From Cordylochernes scorpioides (Eukaryota; Arthropoda; Arachnida; Pseudoscorpiones; Chernetidae), in assembly GCA_030710605.1 (NCBI GenBank), contig CP092864.1, positions 137,765,255 through 137,829,254 on the forward strand: a DNA stretch of 64,000 bases, in the 5' to 3' direction. The notes beneath the pieces are model-generated. The model was not told the DNA's origin. It saw only the letters and a program-made list of their open reading frames with translations, and searched no databases. This document shows, piece after piece, positions 1-11,329 of the stretch. Made by a program: the position numbers and the translations under genes. Each line of letters begins with the position of its first letter. Position 1 is the first letter of the stretch.

Positions 1-531
1 CCCACGGAGATGAAGGGAGAGGACCCACGGAGATGAACGGAGAGGACCCACGGAGATGAAGGGAGAGGACCAACGGAGATGAAGGGAGAAGACCCACGGA
101 GTTGAAGGGAGAAGAAGACCCATGGCGATGAAGGGAGAAGAAGACCCACGGAGATGAAGGGAGAAGACCCACGGAGATGAAGGGAGAAGAAAACCCAAGG
201 AGATAAAGGGAGAGGAAGACCCACGGAGATGAAGAAAGAAGAAGACCCACGGAGATGAAGGGAGAAAACCCACGGAGATCAAGGGAGAAGACCCACGGAG
301 ATCAAGGAAGAGGAAGACGCACGGAGATGAAGGGAGAAGACCCACGTAAATGAAGAGAAAGAAGATCCACGGAGATGAAGGGAGAAGAAGACCCACGGAG
401 ATGAAGGGAGCAGAAGACCCACGGAGATGAAGGGAGTAGAAGATCCACGGAGATGAAGGGAGAAGACCCACGGAGATGAAAAGAGAAAAAGACCCATGGA
501 GATGAAGAGTGAAGAAGACCTACGGAGATCT
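1..531. repeat. ~26-bp minisatellite array
   Basis: Imperfect tandem copies of a purine-rich unit built on CCCACGGAGATGAAGGGAGA, with variable GAAGAA spacers, run from the window edge to about 531. The array probably continues to the left. Open frames through it, such as the Leu/Ser/Pro-rich frame on the minus strand at 279-497, merely repeat the unit and are not a gene. Confidence 0.9.
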
Positions 532-1320
532 TAATTAAAAACTATTCAGTTCATTAGTGCATCAAAGACAGCGCGGAATTCTTAAATCTCAGCATTCGTA
601 TTTTGCGTCGATCTTGAATCAATCAATCCTTCAGTTAATCAAAGCATCAAAGACAACGTGGGACTCATGAATATGGGCAATTGAAATTCGCGTCGAAAGT
701 AAGATAGATCTTTATTTTTATCAAATATTCAGTTTTCCAGAGCAATAAACACAACACAGATTCTTAAATCTCAGCATCTGACCCTTGCATCGAGAGAATT
801 ATCATGATTGTATCAACTCTTCAGTTTGTCGAAGCATCAAAGACAATGCGGAATTCTTGAATCTCAGCATTCTCATCTCGCGTCCATTTTGATTTCAACA
901 ATTATTCAGTTTTTCAAAGCATCTGAGATATCGGGGAATTCTTAAATATCAGCAATTTCTTCTTTTGTTTACGCGATCTTAATATATCAACTATTAAGTT
1001 CATTAGAACATCAAACACAACGTGGAATTCTAAAGTCTCAGAATTCGTATCTCGCGTTGATCTTAATTTAATCAACTATTCTTCAAAGCATCAAAGACAG
1101 CGCAGGATTCACGAGTCTCAGCATTTGATAGTCGCGTTGATTCTGTTTTTATAAAATTATAATTTCATAAAAGCCTTGAAGATAGTGTGTTTTCTTGAAT
1201 CTCCGAATTTGTTCCTCGTCTCGGTCTTGATTTATCAACTATACAGTGTGTCTAACATCAAATATCATCCAGGAACTTTGAATCTCGGAATTTAACTTGG
1301 ACAATTTCTAGTGAGCAAAG
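532..1320. repeat. Degenerate ~85-bp tandem repeat, about nine units
   Basis: Units share a core resembling AGCATCAAAGACA, then GGAATTCTTAAATCTCAGCATT, then a CGCGT(C/T)GA box. Cores fall near 560, 645, 740, 833, 916, 1005, 1086, 1170 and 1254. Divergence is high, so the array is old. I see no gene in it. Confidence 0.75.
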
Positions 1321-1719
1321 ATAAGCGACGATAGGCTGATGACTTCAAATAGAATAAATTGTTTCATTTTGCCTAGAAACCGCTATTCGGTAAACAATGG
1401 TTCTTAAAGTTCAACCATCACAAAAATGCTACTCTGTAACAGTATCACGCCATCATTTATAAGGTTGCCCCAGAAGTTCTTAAACACAAAAACAATAGCT
1501 ATATCTATATATATATAATTGAATGTCTGTCTGTCTGTCTGTACTCTATAGATTCAAAAACCATACATCCAATCGCCGTGAAATTTTGGGATATTATTAG
1601 GTACTAGCCGAGTGACCCGGGCAACGACCCAGGTTTACCCGAAGGACCCGCAGGTGAGAAACTATAGAAGAAAAATTTTAACAAATCAGAAAATGAAATT
1701 GCAAACAACAGAACTACAC

Positions 1720-2790
1720 TACTTTAAGGACATGAGAGCACATGCACTGTATCACCACACGTGTACCATTTTCAAAGACCCTGCTTAGGATTAAAACTTC
1801 TCAGAAGCATAACAATAGCACCAACCTAGAGTTTAACAGGTGTGGATGCATTCCTCTGGGAGTAAGACTATTGAGAAATTCAGTAGGGAGTTATTTTGCT
1901 TCTCCGCATTCTAACACTCCAACTGTTAACACTGAGGAAACACTGACTCATGTTTGGTAAGCAATTTAAGGGAAGAAACTATAGACATTGGATTAAATAA
2001 ATTATTAATTAAATTGCATTAAATAAAAATTATTAGATTTAAATAAATATTATTAGAGTGAAAAAAAAAAGAAAAAATTAACAAATTAGAAAATAAAATT
2101 TCGAACAATACAACTATATTGCAGATAAGATAAGAGGACCTTATTAAAAAATAAATAAACAAACTGTAATTCGACACTATCGATAATTCGACACTTTCGA
2201 TAATTCGACCATTTTAAAAATCAAATTTACAAGGTTGATTGTTGTTTAAATACAACTTTACCGGTAAAAAGGTATTACAGAGGCGAAGGCAGCCACTGAA
2301 AATGCACGAAATTTATGTATAGAGAAATGGGAAAAAATTAGTAAATAAAGAGAAGTCCAAAATCAAAATAATTCATACATGGGTTCAACTTTATATGTAT
2401 TTTGTACAAAGTTCAAACACATGAAAAAGCCGCATAGAGCTGTCCATGCATAAACACAGGCTCTTGTAGGAAGAACCCAAATATTATTTATAGTCATAGC
2501 AAAAGCCAACTTTAGTGAAAACTGATGCCTCTTCAGAATGAATGGAAGTCTGAAATCTGAAGGAGCAAAAGATATGGGTCATCTTTACATGTATGCTATC
2601 CAATGTTCGCACACTTGAAAAAGCCACTTAAAGTTGTCAGTGCGTAAACACAGGCTCTTGTAGCCAAGGTTTGGCCTTGAGCCTTATTTATAGTCATAGC
2701 AAAAGCCAACCTTAGTGAAAACTAACGCCTCTCTAGAATGAAGCGAAGGTTGGTATCCGAAGGGGCCAAAGATATTTCAGACACTATCTC
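1720..2790 (-). pseudogene. Decayed Helitron Pif1-like helicase fragments
   Basis: Conceptual translation of the minus strand near 2640-2770 gives a recognisable Pif1 C-terminal block (F-S-L-R-L-A-F-A-M-T-I-N-K-A-Q-G-Q-T). A second, poorer copy of the same block lies at about 2450-2560. At 1730-1985 there is a separate block resembling L-T-P-R-G-M-H-P-H-Q-L-N, then R-N-G-T-R-V-V-like residues, split by stops and frameshifts. In Helitron helicases the HPHQLN and NGTR blocks come before the AFAMTINKAQGQT block; here the order along the element is reversed. The gene is therefore scrambled or duplicated as well as broken. Family assignment rests on motif recognition only. Confidence 0.65.
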
Positions 2791-3664
2791 ATTATAAACT
2801 ACATTTCTATTTTATATATATATACAATATTACCTCCTTAATTCAACACACGATAATTCGACATTTTTGATATCTCGACCTACGGCCTATCATTGACAAA
2901 CTGTAATTCGACACTTTCGATAATTCAACTATTTTGAAAATTCAAAATTCAAAACCCTTTAATTAACAACATATTAAACTGCACAGTGCAAAAATGTAGA
3001 AAATTGTATGTATACAATTGTATGCAAATAATTGTATGTATAGATCAATGAGTAAAATAAGTAAATAAAGAGAAGACCAAAAATAATTGATAATAGTTTT
3101 TTGAATAACAAATAAAATTTAAAAAATCTTTTCGGGTAAGAAATTATAGGTATATTGGTAAAAAGTATAAATAAATATATTTGAAACCAAAAAAAAAAAG
3201 AAAAGAAAATGCAAACAACACAACTATATTGCAGATATGACAACATATTAAAGGAATAAATTCATTTGAAAGACCTCATTAAAAACTACATTTCTAATTT
3301 TATATATATGTGGGTTAAACTTACAAACTTACAAGGTTGTAATAAACCTACCTGTTTGGTAAGCAATTCAGTACTTTATCATTAATTTCTAATGTGCTAC
3401 CAACAGTTTCCAAGGGAAATGCAGAGCTGAGCAGCTCTGCAAAACAGAAACCAGACACAAAATACAACAATTGACTACACAAATACAGCATCAGCCTATT
3501 TATGAGAAGAAGAAAAATGACAGACACAAAAATGGAGCTAAAATGCAAATGAAAAACTATAACAAAGTAAGTAATCAAATCAGGCATTAGGAAAGATACT
3601 GCAAAAAAAAGAAAATCAGACACAAAAATGGAGCTAAATTAAATGAAAAAACTATAACAAATTA

Positions 3665-3856
3665 ATACAAGAAAATAAGACCTAATCCAAATATTTTAAT
3701 AGTGTGTGATGTTTTGGCAGCAGCAATGTCACCATCATCAGACAAAAGAATAAATGAGATTTTATTCTTTAGTTCATTTATTCTTTTGTCTGATGCTGTT
3801 GCCGAAACGTCACACACTATTAAATTATTTGGATTAGGTCTTATTTTCTTGTATAA
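3665..3856. repeat. Foldback MITE inside Helitron L1
   Basis: The left arm ATACAAGAAAATAAGACC...TGTGTGATGTTTTGGCAGCAG is matched in reverse by CTGTTGCCGAAACGTCACACA...GGTCTTATTTTCTTGTAT. Arms are about 75-90 bp around a short AT-rich centre. A related half-copy lies at 21226-21275. Confidence 0.75.
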
Positions 3857-5261
3857 TCTATAATTCAAATTGTGCTTTATCATATAACAAATTAAGTAAT
3901 CAACAATTGATTATACAAATAAATCATTAGCCTCTTAATGAGAAAAATAAAGATGCCAAAGACATTATGAAAGATACTGCAAAAAAAGAAAACCAGACAC
4001 AAAAATTGAGCTAAATTTAAATTAAAAACTATAACAAAGTACTTACAAATTAATTGAATCAGAAATACAAAATATATATTAGAAATTAGTAAAAGTTAAT
4101 AATAAAAAAGAACGTGTTTTAAAAATAAACAATCCGATGATGAAAAATAACAAATAATATAAGATAAACAACATTTGAAGGCAAAAGATTTACGATTGCA
4201 AAATCTAACAAATTGAAAATAAATATATCTATTAATATTTGGAAAATAAAAATAAAACGGTCATGTAAAGCAAAAAATAATATATTTGCATTTTTTTTAG
4301 TAGTTTATTTTCAAAATGCCATAAAGACATTGCTGTAAAGGGGGAAAAACTTATACTTACAAAATATAATTACAAAGATACAAAACAAAAATAATTATAA
4401 AGAAATATAAAAGAAATAAATGCTAGAATAAAAAGAACGCGCTTTCAAAACAAAGGAATTGATGATGATAAATGCAAAAAATCTACGATTGTAAAATAGA
4501 TTAAATTAAAAAATAAAAATAACTGTTAACATTAGGAAAATAAAAACAGAACTAACATACGAAGAAAAAATAACGAAAATTTTGGTATATAGATCGTTAT
4601 GTGTAGTTCAGAATCTTCGGAGGAGATAGCTTAGGACTTTACAATGGAAAACTCTGTTACGGTATTATCTATATAGATATCACCGGGAAGGTTTTTGAAA
4701 AATAATTTCATGAATATCTTGAATATCCTTAGAGTTATTTGCAGATTTGTAGATATAACTCACAAGCAGCGCCCCCATTGTGACGATGATAACAAGTTTT
4801 CTTATCACTAAGTTTGTTATCTTAAATATTATTTATCAAAAGTAAGATTATCTCAGATTGACACGGCAATTTATTTGAGACAAGAATAATGATACAATTC
4901 AAGGCGAAGATACTATTCCTTTAACTTCCAATTACCGAGGGAACCAATTAATATTGATTTTATTCAACTTATCGAGTATTTTTCAAGGGACCGGGAAAAA
5001 TGTTCGCTAGATAAAACGATGATTTTGTAATGTAAAAAATTAGGAAAGACAAAATTCAGGATGACACGGCACACAAGGGCCGGGAAAAAATGTTCACTTT
5101 ATCGAGAGATTCAAATTTACGAGTTTGAAATTATCAAAATATATATATTTTTTTATTATAAAAAAAAAAAAAAGTTTATAGAGAATTGTTTTAACAAATA
5201 TTCGTTAGACAAACCTTTACTCGGGTAAAACCTCGGGCGAAGCCGTGTACATCCGCTAGTA

Positions 5262-5576
5262 TATATATAAATGAATGTTTGTATGTATGTTTGTTTGTTT
5301 GTATGCCCGTTATACAAATTCGCAGTAGTTCACTAATTCAAACCAAAATTTCCATACATAGGTAAAAAATACGGGGAAGACGATAGGCTATTTAAAAAAA
5401 TATATATATAAATCAATTATTAAAACTATATATTTAAATTATTCTACTTAGCTCACGAACAGCGCCCTCTATCAAAGATTAGATTAAATTATGCTGATGC
5501 AAACAAATAGATAATGCTAATAACAAACAATTATTTAAAATTCAATCCCGGGGCGAAGCCCGGGTCACCCGTCTAG
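5262..5576 (+). mobile_element. Short Helitron
   Basis: The 3' end shows the hairpin CCCGGGGCGAAGCCCGGG and then CTAG at 5573-5576. The 5' end is approximate; it lies directly after the CTAGT of the preceding Helitron at an ATATATATAAATGAATG tract. Non-coding. Confidence 0.6.
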
Positions 5577-6241
5577 TCTATATATATAAAATTGAATGTC
5601 TGTCTGTCTGTACTCTATAGATTCAAAAACCATACATCCAATCGCCGTGAAATTTTGGGATATTATTAGGTATATCGCCGGGAAGATTTTTGAAAAATAA
5701 TTTCATGAATATCTTGAATATCCTTAGAGTTATTTGCAGATTTGTATATTTAACTCGCAAGCAGCGTCCCCATTGTGACGATGATAACAAGTTTTCTTAT
5801 CACTAAGTTTGTTATCTTAAATATTATTTATCAAAAGTAAGATTATCTCAGGATGACACGGCAATTTATTTGAGACAAGAATAATGATACAATTCCAAGG
5901 GGAAGATACTATTCCTTTAACTTCCAATTACCGAGGGAACCAATTAATATTGATTTTATTCAACTTATCGAGTATTTTTCAAGGGACCGGGAAAAAATGT
6001 TCACTAGATAAAACTATGATTTTCTAATGTAGAAAATTAGGAAAGACAAAATTCAGGATGACACGGCACACAGGGACCGGGAAAAAATGTTCACTTTATC
6101 GAGAGATTCAAATTTACGAGTTTCAAATTATCAAAATATATCTTTTTTTAAATAAGTTTTTAGAGAATTGTTTTAACAAATGTTCGCTAGACAAACCTTT
6201 ACTCGGGTAAAACCTCGGGCGAAGCCGGGTACGTCCGCTAG
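5577..6241 (+). mobile_element. Helitron, ~665 bp, uninterrupted family copy
   Basis: It starts TCTATATATATAAAATTG at 5577 and ends with hairpin CTCGGGCGAAGCCGGG and CTAG at 6238-6241. It aligns with the pieces of the element at 1504-5259 and supplies the empty site (GGTATATCGCCGGG near 5670) that proves the nested insertion there. Non-coding. Confidence 0.8.
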
Positions 6242-6244
6242 TCT

Positions 6245-6942
6245 TCTATATATATAAATGAATGTATGTGTGTGTGTGTGTGATTTTGTCTGTCCTTTAT
6301 GCCTGACCAAACCACTCATTGGAACGCCATGAAACCTTGGGAAGTTATTTAGTATAGTACTGGGAAGGTTTCTAGCAAATAAAATTTTTGAAATAACTTT
6401 TGGCCTAAAAATAATCAAGATAAATATTCTAATTTATCTGTTATAATTCAACAATCTGCTCTAAATATTATCATGATGATACGATGATTTTGTAATGTAG
6501 AAAATTAGGAAAGACAAAATTCAGGATGACACTGCAATTTATTTGAGACAAGAATAATGATACAATTCATAGGCAATATACTATTCCTTTAACTTCCAAT
6601 TACCGAGGGAACCAATTAATATTGATTTTATTCAACTTATCGAGTACTTTTAAAGGGACCGGGAAAAAATGTTCACTTTATCGAGAGATTCGTTAGACAA
6701 ACCTTTACTCGGATATAACCCGGGCGAAGCCGGGTACATCCATACAAGAATAATGATACAATTCCAAGGCAAGATACTATTCCTTTAACTTCCAATTACC
6801 GAGGGAACCAATTAATATTGATTTTATTCAACTTATCGAGTATTTTTCAAGGGACCGGGAAAAAATGTTCACTTTATCGAGAGATTCGTTAGACAAACCT
6901 TTACTCGGGTAAAACCCGGGCGAAGCCGGGTACGTCCGCTAG
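6245..6942 (+). mobile_element. Helitron with two tandem 3' ends
   Basis: It starts near 6245 (TCTATATATATAAATGAATG). The GAAGCCGGGTACRTCC 3' module occurs twice, at about 6720-6745 (no CTAG) and 6915-6942 (CTAG at 6939-6942). Both are preceded by the same ~180-bp block (ACAAGAATAATGATACAATTC...GAGAGATTCGTTAGAC). A minus-strand copy at 45216-45911 has the same double structure. Confidence 0.75.
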
Positions 6943-6954
6943 TACGAGCGCCGA

Positions 6955-7190
6955 TATAACGCGCCATCTATATACAACAAATGAAAACATTTAGATGAGA
7001 ATGTTTCTTTTGATAAATAAATCAAACTTCTACTGTCCTTACTGCGACGAAAAAAATATTAGGTGGGCTTGGCTCATCGGTGGTGAACCCTCACAGCGGT
7101 TTCGCCAATTTAATATACAAGCCCGGACAGTAGAAGTTTGATTTATTTGTGAAAAGAAATATTCGCGTCTTAATGTTTTCATTTGTTATA
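6955..7190. repeat. Foldback MITE (family with CTCATC...GGTTTCGCC core)
   Basis: Arms CAAATGAAAACATTTAGATG...CTTCTACTGTCC and GGACAGTAGAAG...TTAATGTTTTCATTTG face each other around the core GGCTCATCGGTGGTGAACCC...GCGGTTTCGCCAA. Related copies occur at 12020, 30383 and 44550. The mariner-like element begins at its right edge. Confidence 0.7.
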
Positions 7191-7592
7191 TTAGGGTGAT
7201 CCAAAAGTCTTGCACAACTTAAAAAATAATAACTCCGCGAATATTTGCGCTAGAGCTAGGCAGTAAACACCATTTTTGTCAAGGTTGCAATGGGATATTT
7301 TATGGAAAATACTGAGAGATTAGAAATTGATTTTAGTTACAATTTTATTCGCTTGATGGCGCTCTACCAGAATCAGAGATGACGAATTTTAAATGCACTC
7401 CGAGAAATGTAAAATAGGTAAATGCAAATTAAAACATGTAGCAAAAAAAAAAAAAAAAAAGATATTTTAGATGCGGTTTGCTGGAATCCTTTCAGCTATT
7501 TAAATTTCGAAGATAATAAATTTCTATTTTTTTGATTCAACTCTCTCTCAGTATCGATTATATTTATTTTAATCCATTTGAAAAATATTTAT

Positions 7593-8052
7593 ATATAGGT
7601 TTTTAACTTTTAATTAGACAATTTTAATTTATATTTAGACATTTTTCATTTTAATTTAGACACTTTCATTTTAATTTAGACATTTTCTATTTTAATTTAG
7701 ACATTTTCAATTTTAATTAAGCCATTTTCCATTTTAATTTAGACATTTTTCATTTTAATTTAGACACTATCCTTTTTATTTAGACATTTTCAATTTTAAT
7801 TTAGACATTTTCAATTTTAATTTAGACATTTTTATTTTAATTTTGACATTTTCATTTTTATTTAGACACATGGACTTTTCTATAAATAGTCCATGTGTCT
7901 AAATAAAAATGAAAAATGTCAAAATTAAAATTAAAAAAAAATGTCTAAATTAAAATTGAAAATGTCTAAATAAAAAGGAAAGTGTCTTAATTAGAATGAA
8001 AAATGTCTAAATATAAATTAAAATTGTCTAATTAAAAGTTAAAAACCTATAT
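7593..8052. repeat. Large hairpin element built from a ~20-bp module
   Basis: Both arms are strings of a degenerate module (ATTTAGACATTTTTCATTTTA). They meet at the palindromic centre ATTTAGACACATGGACTTTTC...AGTCCATGTGTCTAAAT near 7860-7906. The ends TATATAGGTTTTTAACTTTT and its complement close the hairpin. It lies inside the mariner-like element. Non-coding. Confidence 0.8.
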
Positions 8053-8169
8053 CTCCGATAATTTATTTTACTCTGGAATGCCGTCACTACAGGATAAAGC
8101 ACTCTTTATGAAATTTTATTATTGCAATCTGCCACTAAGGCTTTACGAGCGTTTCGTACCTTTAAAGGT

Positions 8170-9130
8170 ATTCTAAGCGGTAAAAAAAAAACATAAGTTG
8201 TTACTCTCTAAGGCTATTGATAAAAAAAATGAGAATACTGGATCTCTGGAAGCAAAACCTCGGAGTGAAACACCATCGACATGCAAGTTAGTGGCTGTTA
8301 CGGTTACGCAGCATTTTGAAGCTATTGAAACGCCATTCACGTTTGGAGAAGTAAGTGCTCGACAGTTTCTCGACAAACGAGGATTTCGTATGGAACAGTT
8401 TGGAGAGCACTAAGAATTTTTCTTAAAAATTACCCATACAAAATTCAAAGATTTCACGAGCTAAAAGTCGGCGATTTTGCAAAGTGTCAAGAATTCGCTA
8501 GGGTTTTACGGCAAATTGATATTGATGAAAACTGGCTGTCTAATATTCTGCGGACAGATGAAGCTCACTTTTCTCTAAACGGAAAAGTTAACACTCAAAA
8601 AAGTCGCATTTGGGCAACAGAACCCCTAGGAATTTTACAGATTGATGTGGGTTCACTTCTTGTTTTATTATTGGGCCATTTTTACAATGGAAGAACTTTT
8701 AAAACCGTTTTGGAACCGGGGAACGTTATGTTCAACTTTTAAGAAAAAGGGTTATTCCCATATTGCAGGACAGACAAGCCCTAAGCGGAAATAACATTCA
8801 TGCAAGATGGAGGACCTCCTCATATCTCCCGCGGTGCCAAACAATTGCTGAAGGATACGTCTGGTGAATACTCGTGTGATAAGTCGCCACTTTATATACC
8901 AGTGGCCTCAAAGATCACCAGACTTGACGCCTTGAAATTTTTGGCTATGGGGGTACATTAAGTCGCGTGTTTATCGATGCCGGCCTACCACATTGGCCAT
9001 GTTGAAGGCTTCTATCAGACGGCACGTTTCATCAATTTCAACAGATATGTTATTTAATGCTGTCCAATCTGTCATCTATCGTCTGCAGGCGGTGTTTCAG
9101 AATGAAGGGAGCCACATTGAGCAAGGATTG
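8170..9130 (+). pseudogene. Broken mariner/Tc1-like (DDE) transposase
   Basis: Across several frames the translation gives transposase landmarks in the right order. A helix-turn-helix-like N-terminal part lies at 8198-8410 (residues T-F-G-E-V-S-A-R-Q-F-L). R-T-D-E-A-H-F-S-L-N-G with R-I-W-A-T-E (first catalytic Asp) is at ~8555-8625. F-M-Q-D-G-G-P-P-H-I-S (second Asp) is at ~8795-8830. S-P-D-L-T-P then F-W-L-W-G-Y-I-K-S, the third catalytic region, is at ~8915-8955. Stops, frameshifts and the loss of bases at the third catalytic Asp make it inactive. The ORF at 8198-8413 is only its first intact piece. Confidence 0.75.
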
Positions 9131-10270
9131 TGACCTAATACAAGAGAGAAGGCAGTTACCTCATGTGTTATATAAGCTGCCATGTATTATATTATCTACT
9201 AATATTTTTCAGCTCTTTGTGTTGGGTTATTGGGATAATAAATGCTGTCCTCACATTTTGACTCTTCTTTTTTTTTTGTGAACAGTAATTTTTTTGTTTG
9301 TCATTTGCTTGCATCTTATATTATGTCGGGCAGACCAAAGTGTTATAACTTCTCGAATAACACTGGTACACACAATTTTACCCCTTATGTTTAGTTTATC
9401 GCTTTCCGCTCATTAGAAGAAATAGCATAAGGAATATTCTCTGTACACCCCCAACTTTAGAAATTTTGCGCATAAAAATGATACGAATGATTTCACTACC
9501 ACGTTATTCAACGCAAAAGGTCGATCTAAAAATGATTTTTATTTGAGGGGACACATTTTTAAAATTTTGTACAGTATAATGAGCAATGATAACATTTGAC
9601 AAGACCATAGGATATTTGGAATAAAGTACGACAAATAGATTTTGTTACCCCTCCTTTTTATTTCATTTGTTGGATCATGACAAATATCCAGTTAAATAGT
9701 CAAGTGTCGCCAATTTGTCAAGAAACTATACATTTTTATAGCAAGAAATCCTATTATTAGTGCCATCATAATTTTTGGTACTATATTAACATAAAAAAAA
9801 TCGTGTATTGATTTCATCAGTGTTTTTCAAACATTCAATCTATTTCATAAAACCCCATCTAAAATATAAATATTTTTGCTATATGTTTTAATTTGCATTT
9901 ACCTATTTTACATATCTCGGCTTGCATTTAAAAATCGTCATCCAATTCTTCTACTTTAGGCGAAATGGTGTTTTATTAATTTATCATTTGATATTATTAG
10001 GGTTCTTTCCTAGTATTCAAAAAGGAAAAATACGTGTCGATCAGTTATATTTTTCAATTTATCAAACAAATTGACCGCTGAATCTCTGATTCTGTTAGAG
10101 CGCCATCTAGCGAATAAAATTGTAACTAAAATCAATTTCGAATTTTTCATTATTTGCCTTAACAATTCCCATTGCATCCTGAACACAGTGGTGTTTACCG
10201 CATTGCTCTAGAGCAAATATTCGCGGAGTTATTAATTTTTAAAGTTGTGCAAGACCTTTGGATCACCCTG

Positions 10271-11229
10271 TATAATAAGTGTTTACGAACTTTTGGGATA
10301 ACCTTGTATATAGACAATTGACACAATTAATTGACATCTTGTGAATAAAGGTGAAAAAAGTGTACAGTCCGTACTATTTAAGTAATGATAATGAGTAATT
10401 TACAAAATGAAGATATATTAAAATAGATATATACTATGTACAATGAATATGTACATGGCGTCTCTTCCACCGCTGCAGAGGTTGATAGAAGATCACCAGC
10501 GAGTTTCCAGCGACACCACGTATTTCGACATCTACAAAGAAAACGTAGATCTCATGTTTCGCCGCTGAGGAGACTATACAGAAGTATTCTATACAGATTG
10601 AAACTCTGAAATAAGTAATCAGTAAGAAATGGATGCTTATACGAGTATAGGAAATATAAATTTTCTTCACTGATTTATAATATTGTTGACGTAGACTAAA
10701 AAAAAGAGCGCATTCCAGAATAGAATGTTTCAGAACGTTCAAGAATAATGTAGAAAATTCGGAGAACAACTGATTGGCCAATCTAAAGCGATTGCGCAAG
10801 GCTTAGTGCTGGCTGCTTTTTGATTGGCTGACTAACCATGACCGTGGTGCACTCCAAGCAATCTGCTGTCTCAAGAGGTCGGACTGCTGCTTACCGTCGA
10901 CGCCGGTGTACTTCCTGGAAGATTCTACCAAATTCTATCTAAAACTTGTTTATGCATGCAAATATCCAAGACGGATATCGCGTGCTTTGTAAATGATAAT
11001 AAAAATAATAAAATTCTATCTCCTGTTCTGCTCCTGCTTTACTTCACTGTGCTGCAGTTGGTGAGTTTGTAACTGCTGTTTTCGTTATTGTTGTTTTGTT
11101 TTTGCACTCTTCTGTAATTATTTTATCGATTAAGCTTAAATAAAGTCCTAAAGATCCTATGTACTCACGGTAGTTATTCATTGTCAAATAACAACACGCA
11201 ACAATAAGATAAATTGAATATTGGAAATC
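10271..11229. other. No gene seen; scattered repeat similarity
   Basis: An open frame on the minus strand at 10434-10799 has no recognisable domain and is probably chance. The stretch ACTATGTACAATGAATAT...GGCG(T/C)CTCT at 10434-10480 recurs at 28443-28475. A block at 10312-10345 resembles one near 27950. An unidentified dispersed repeat therefore occurs here. Confidence 0.4.
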
Positions 11230-11329
11230 AAAATTCGAAACTATTATAGACGCGTATGATTATTTTTTTTTTTTTTAACAAACAATTTCTAAAAAAGAAT
11301 CATACGCGTCTATAATAGTTTCGAATTTT
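11230..11329. repeat. Short foldback MITE / palindrome
   Basis: AATTCGAAACTATTATAGAC...CGTATGATT at 11230-11260 is the inverse of the copy at 11298-11329, around a T-rich loop. The same terminal sequence borders the larger foldback elements at 12050, 30385 and 44585. GATGGCGCGC follows at 11338, as in those copies. Confidence 0.8.

Larger units (their letters stand above)
1604..4677 (-). mobile_element. 3.07-kb Helitron (copy L1) nested in another Helitron
   Basis: On the minus strand it begins TCTATATAGATAATACCG at 4677. It ends with a GC hairpin (GGTCGTTGCCCGGGTCACTCGG) and CTAG at 1604. The host sequence GGTA^TATC is split exactly at the borders; the paralog near 5670 has the undisturbed GGTATATCGCCGGGAAG. 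A closely related plus-strand copy lies at 50837-54529. It contains broken Pif1-like helicase segments but no intact Rep/helicase ORF, so it is not autonomous. Confidence 0.85.
1504..5259 (+). mobile_element. Non-autonomous Helitron, interrupted by a second Helitron
   Basis: The 5' end is TCTATATATATATAATTGAATG after an A at 1503. The 3' end has the Helitron GC hairpin (CTCGGGCGAAGCCGTG) about 10 nt before CTAG at 5256-5259, followed by T. It is related to the ~665-bp element at 5577-6241. Removing the minus-strand Helitron at 1604-4677 leaves about 682 bp. No protein is encoded. Helitrons are rolling-circle transposons that insert between A and T without target duplication, and these ends fit that rule. 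Confidence 0.8.
7192..10270 (+). mobile_element. Mariner/Tc1-like transposon with long terminal inverted repeats
   Basis: The outer ends (T/C)AGGGTGATCCAAAAGTCTT are inverted copies at 7192 and 10270. Similarity between the ends continues inward for a few hundred bp (for example AATAACTCCGCGAATATTTG and GATTTTAGTTACAATTTTATT). A TA follows the right end; the left end has TATAT, so a TA target duplication is likely but not clean. The interior holds a broken transposase at 8170-9130 and an inserted foldback element at 7593-8052. Confidence 0.8.

Noticed and set aside
279..497. Leu/Ser/Pro-rich ORF on the minus strand
   Set aside because: It is the translated minisatellite unit, with no start context or domain.
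1742..1960. 72-residue ORF conserved in 54174-54392
   Set aside because: It is antisense to the decayed helicase block of Helitrons L1 and L2. Conservation follows from the two copies being the same element.
5215..5259. GC-rich hairpins resembling bacterial terminators
   Set aside because: They occur at every Helitron 3' end, about 10 nt before CTAG, and are the transposon's own terminal hairpins.
10434..10799. 121-residue ORF on the minus strand
   Set aside because: No recognisable domain, low-complexity aromatic and Ile-rich composition, and part of it overlaps a dispersed repeat.
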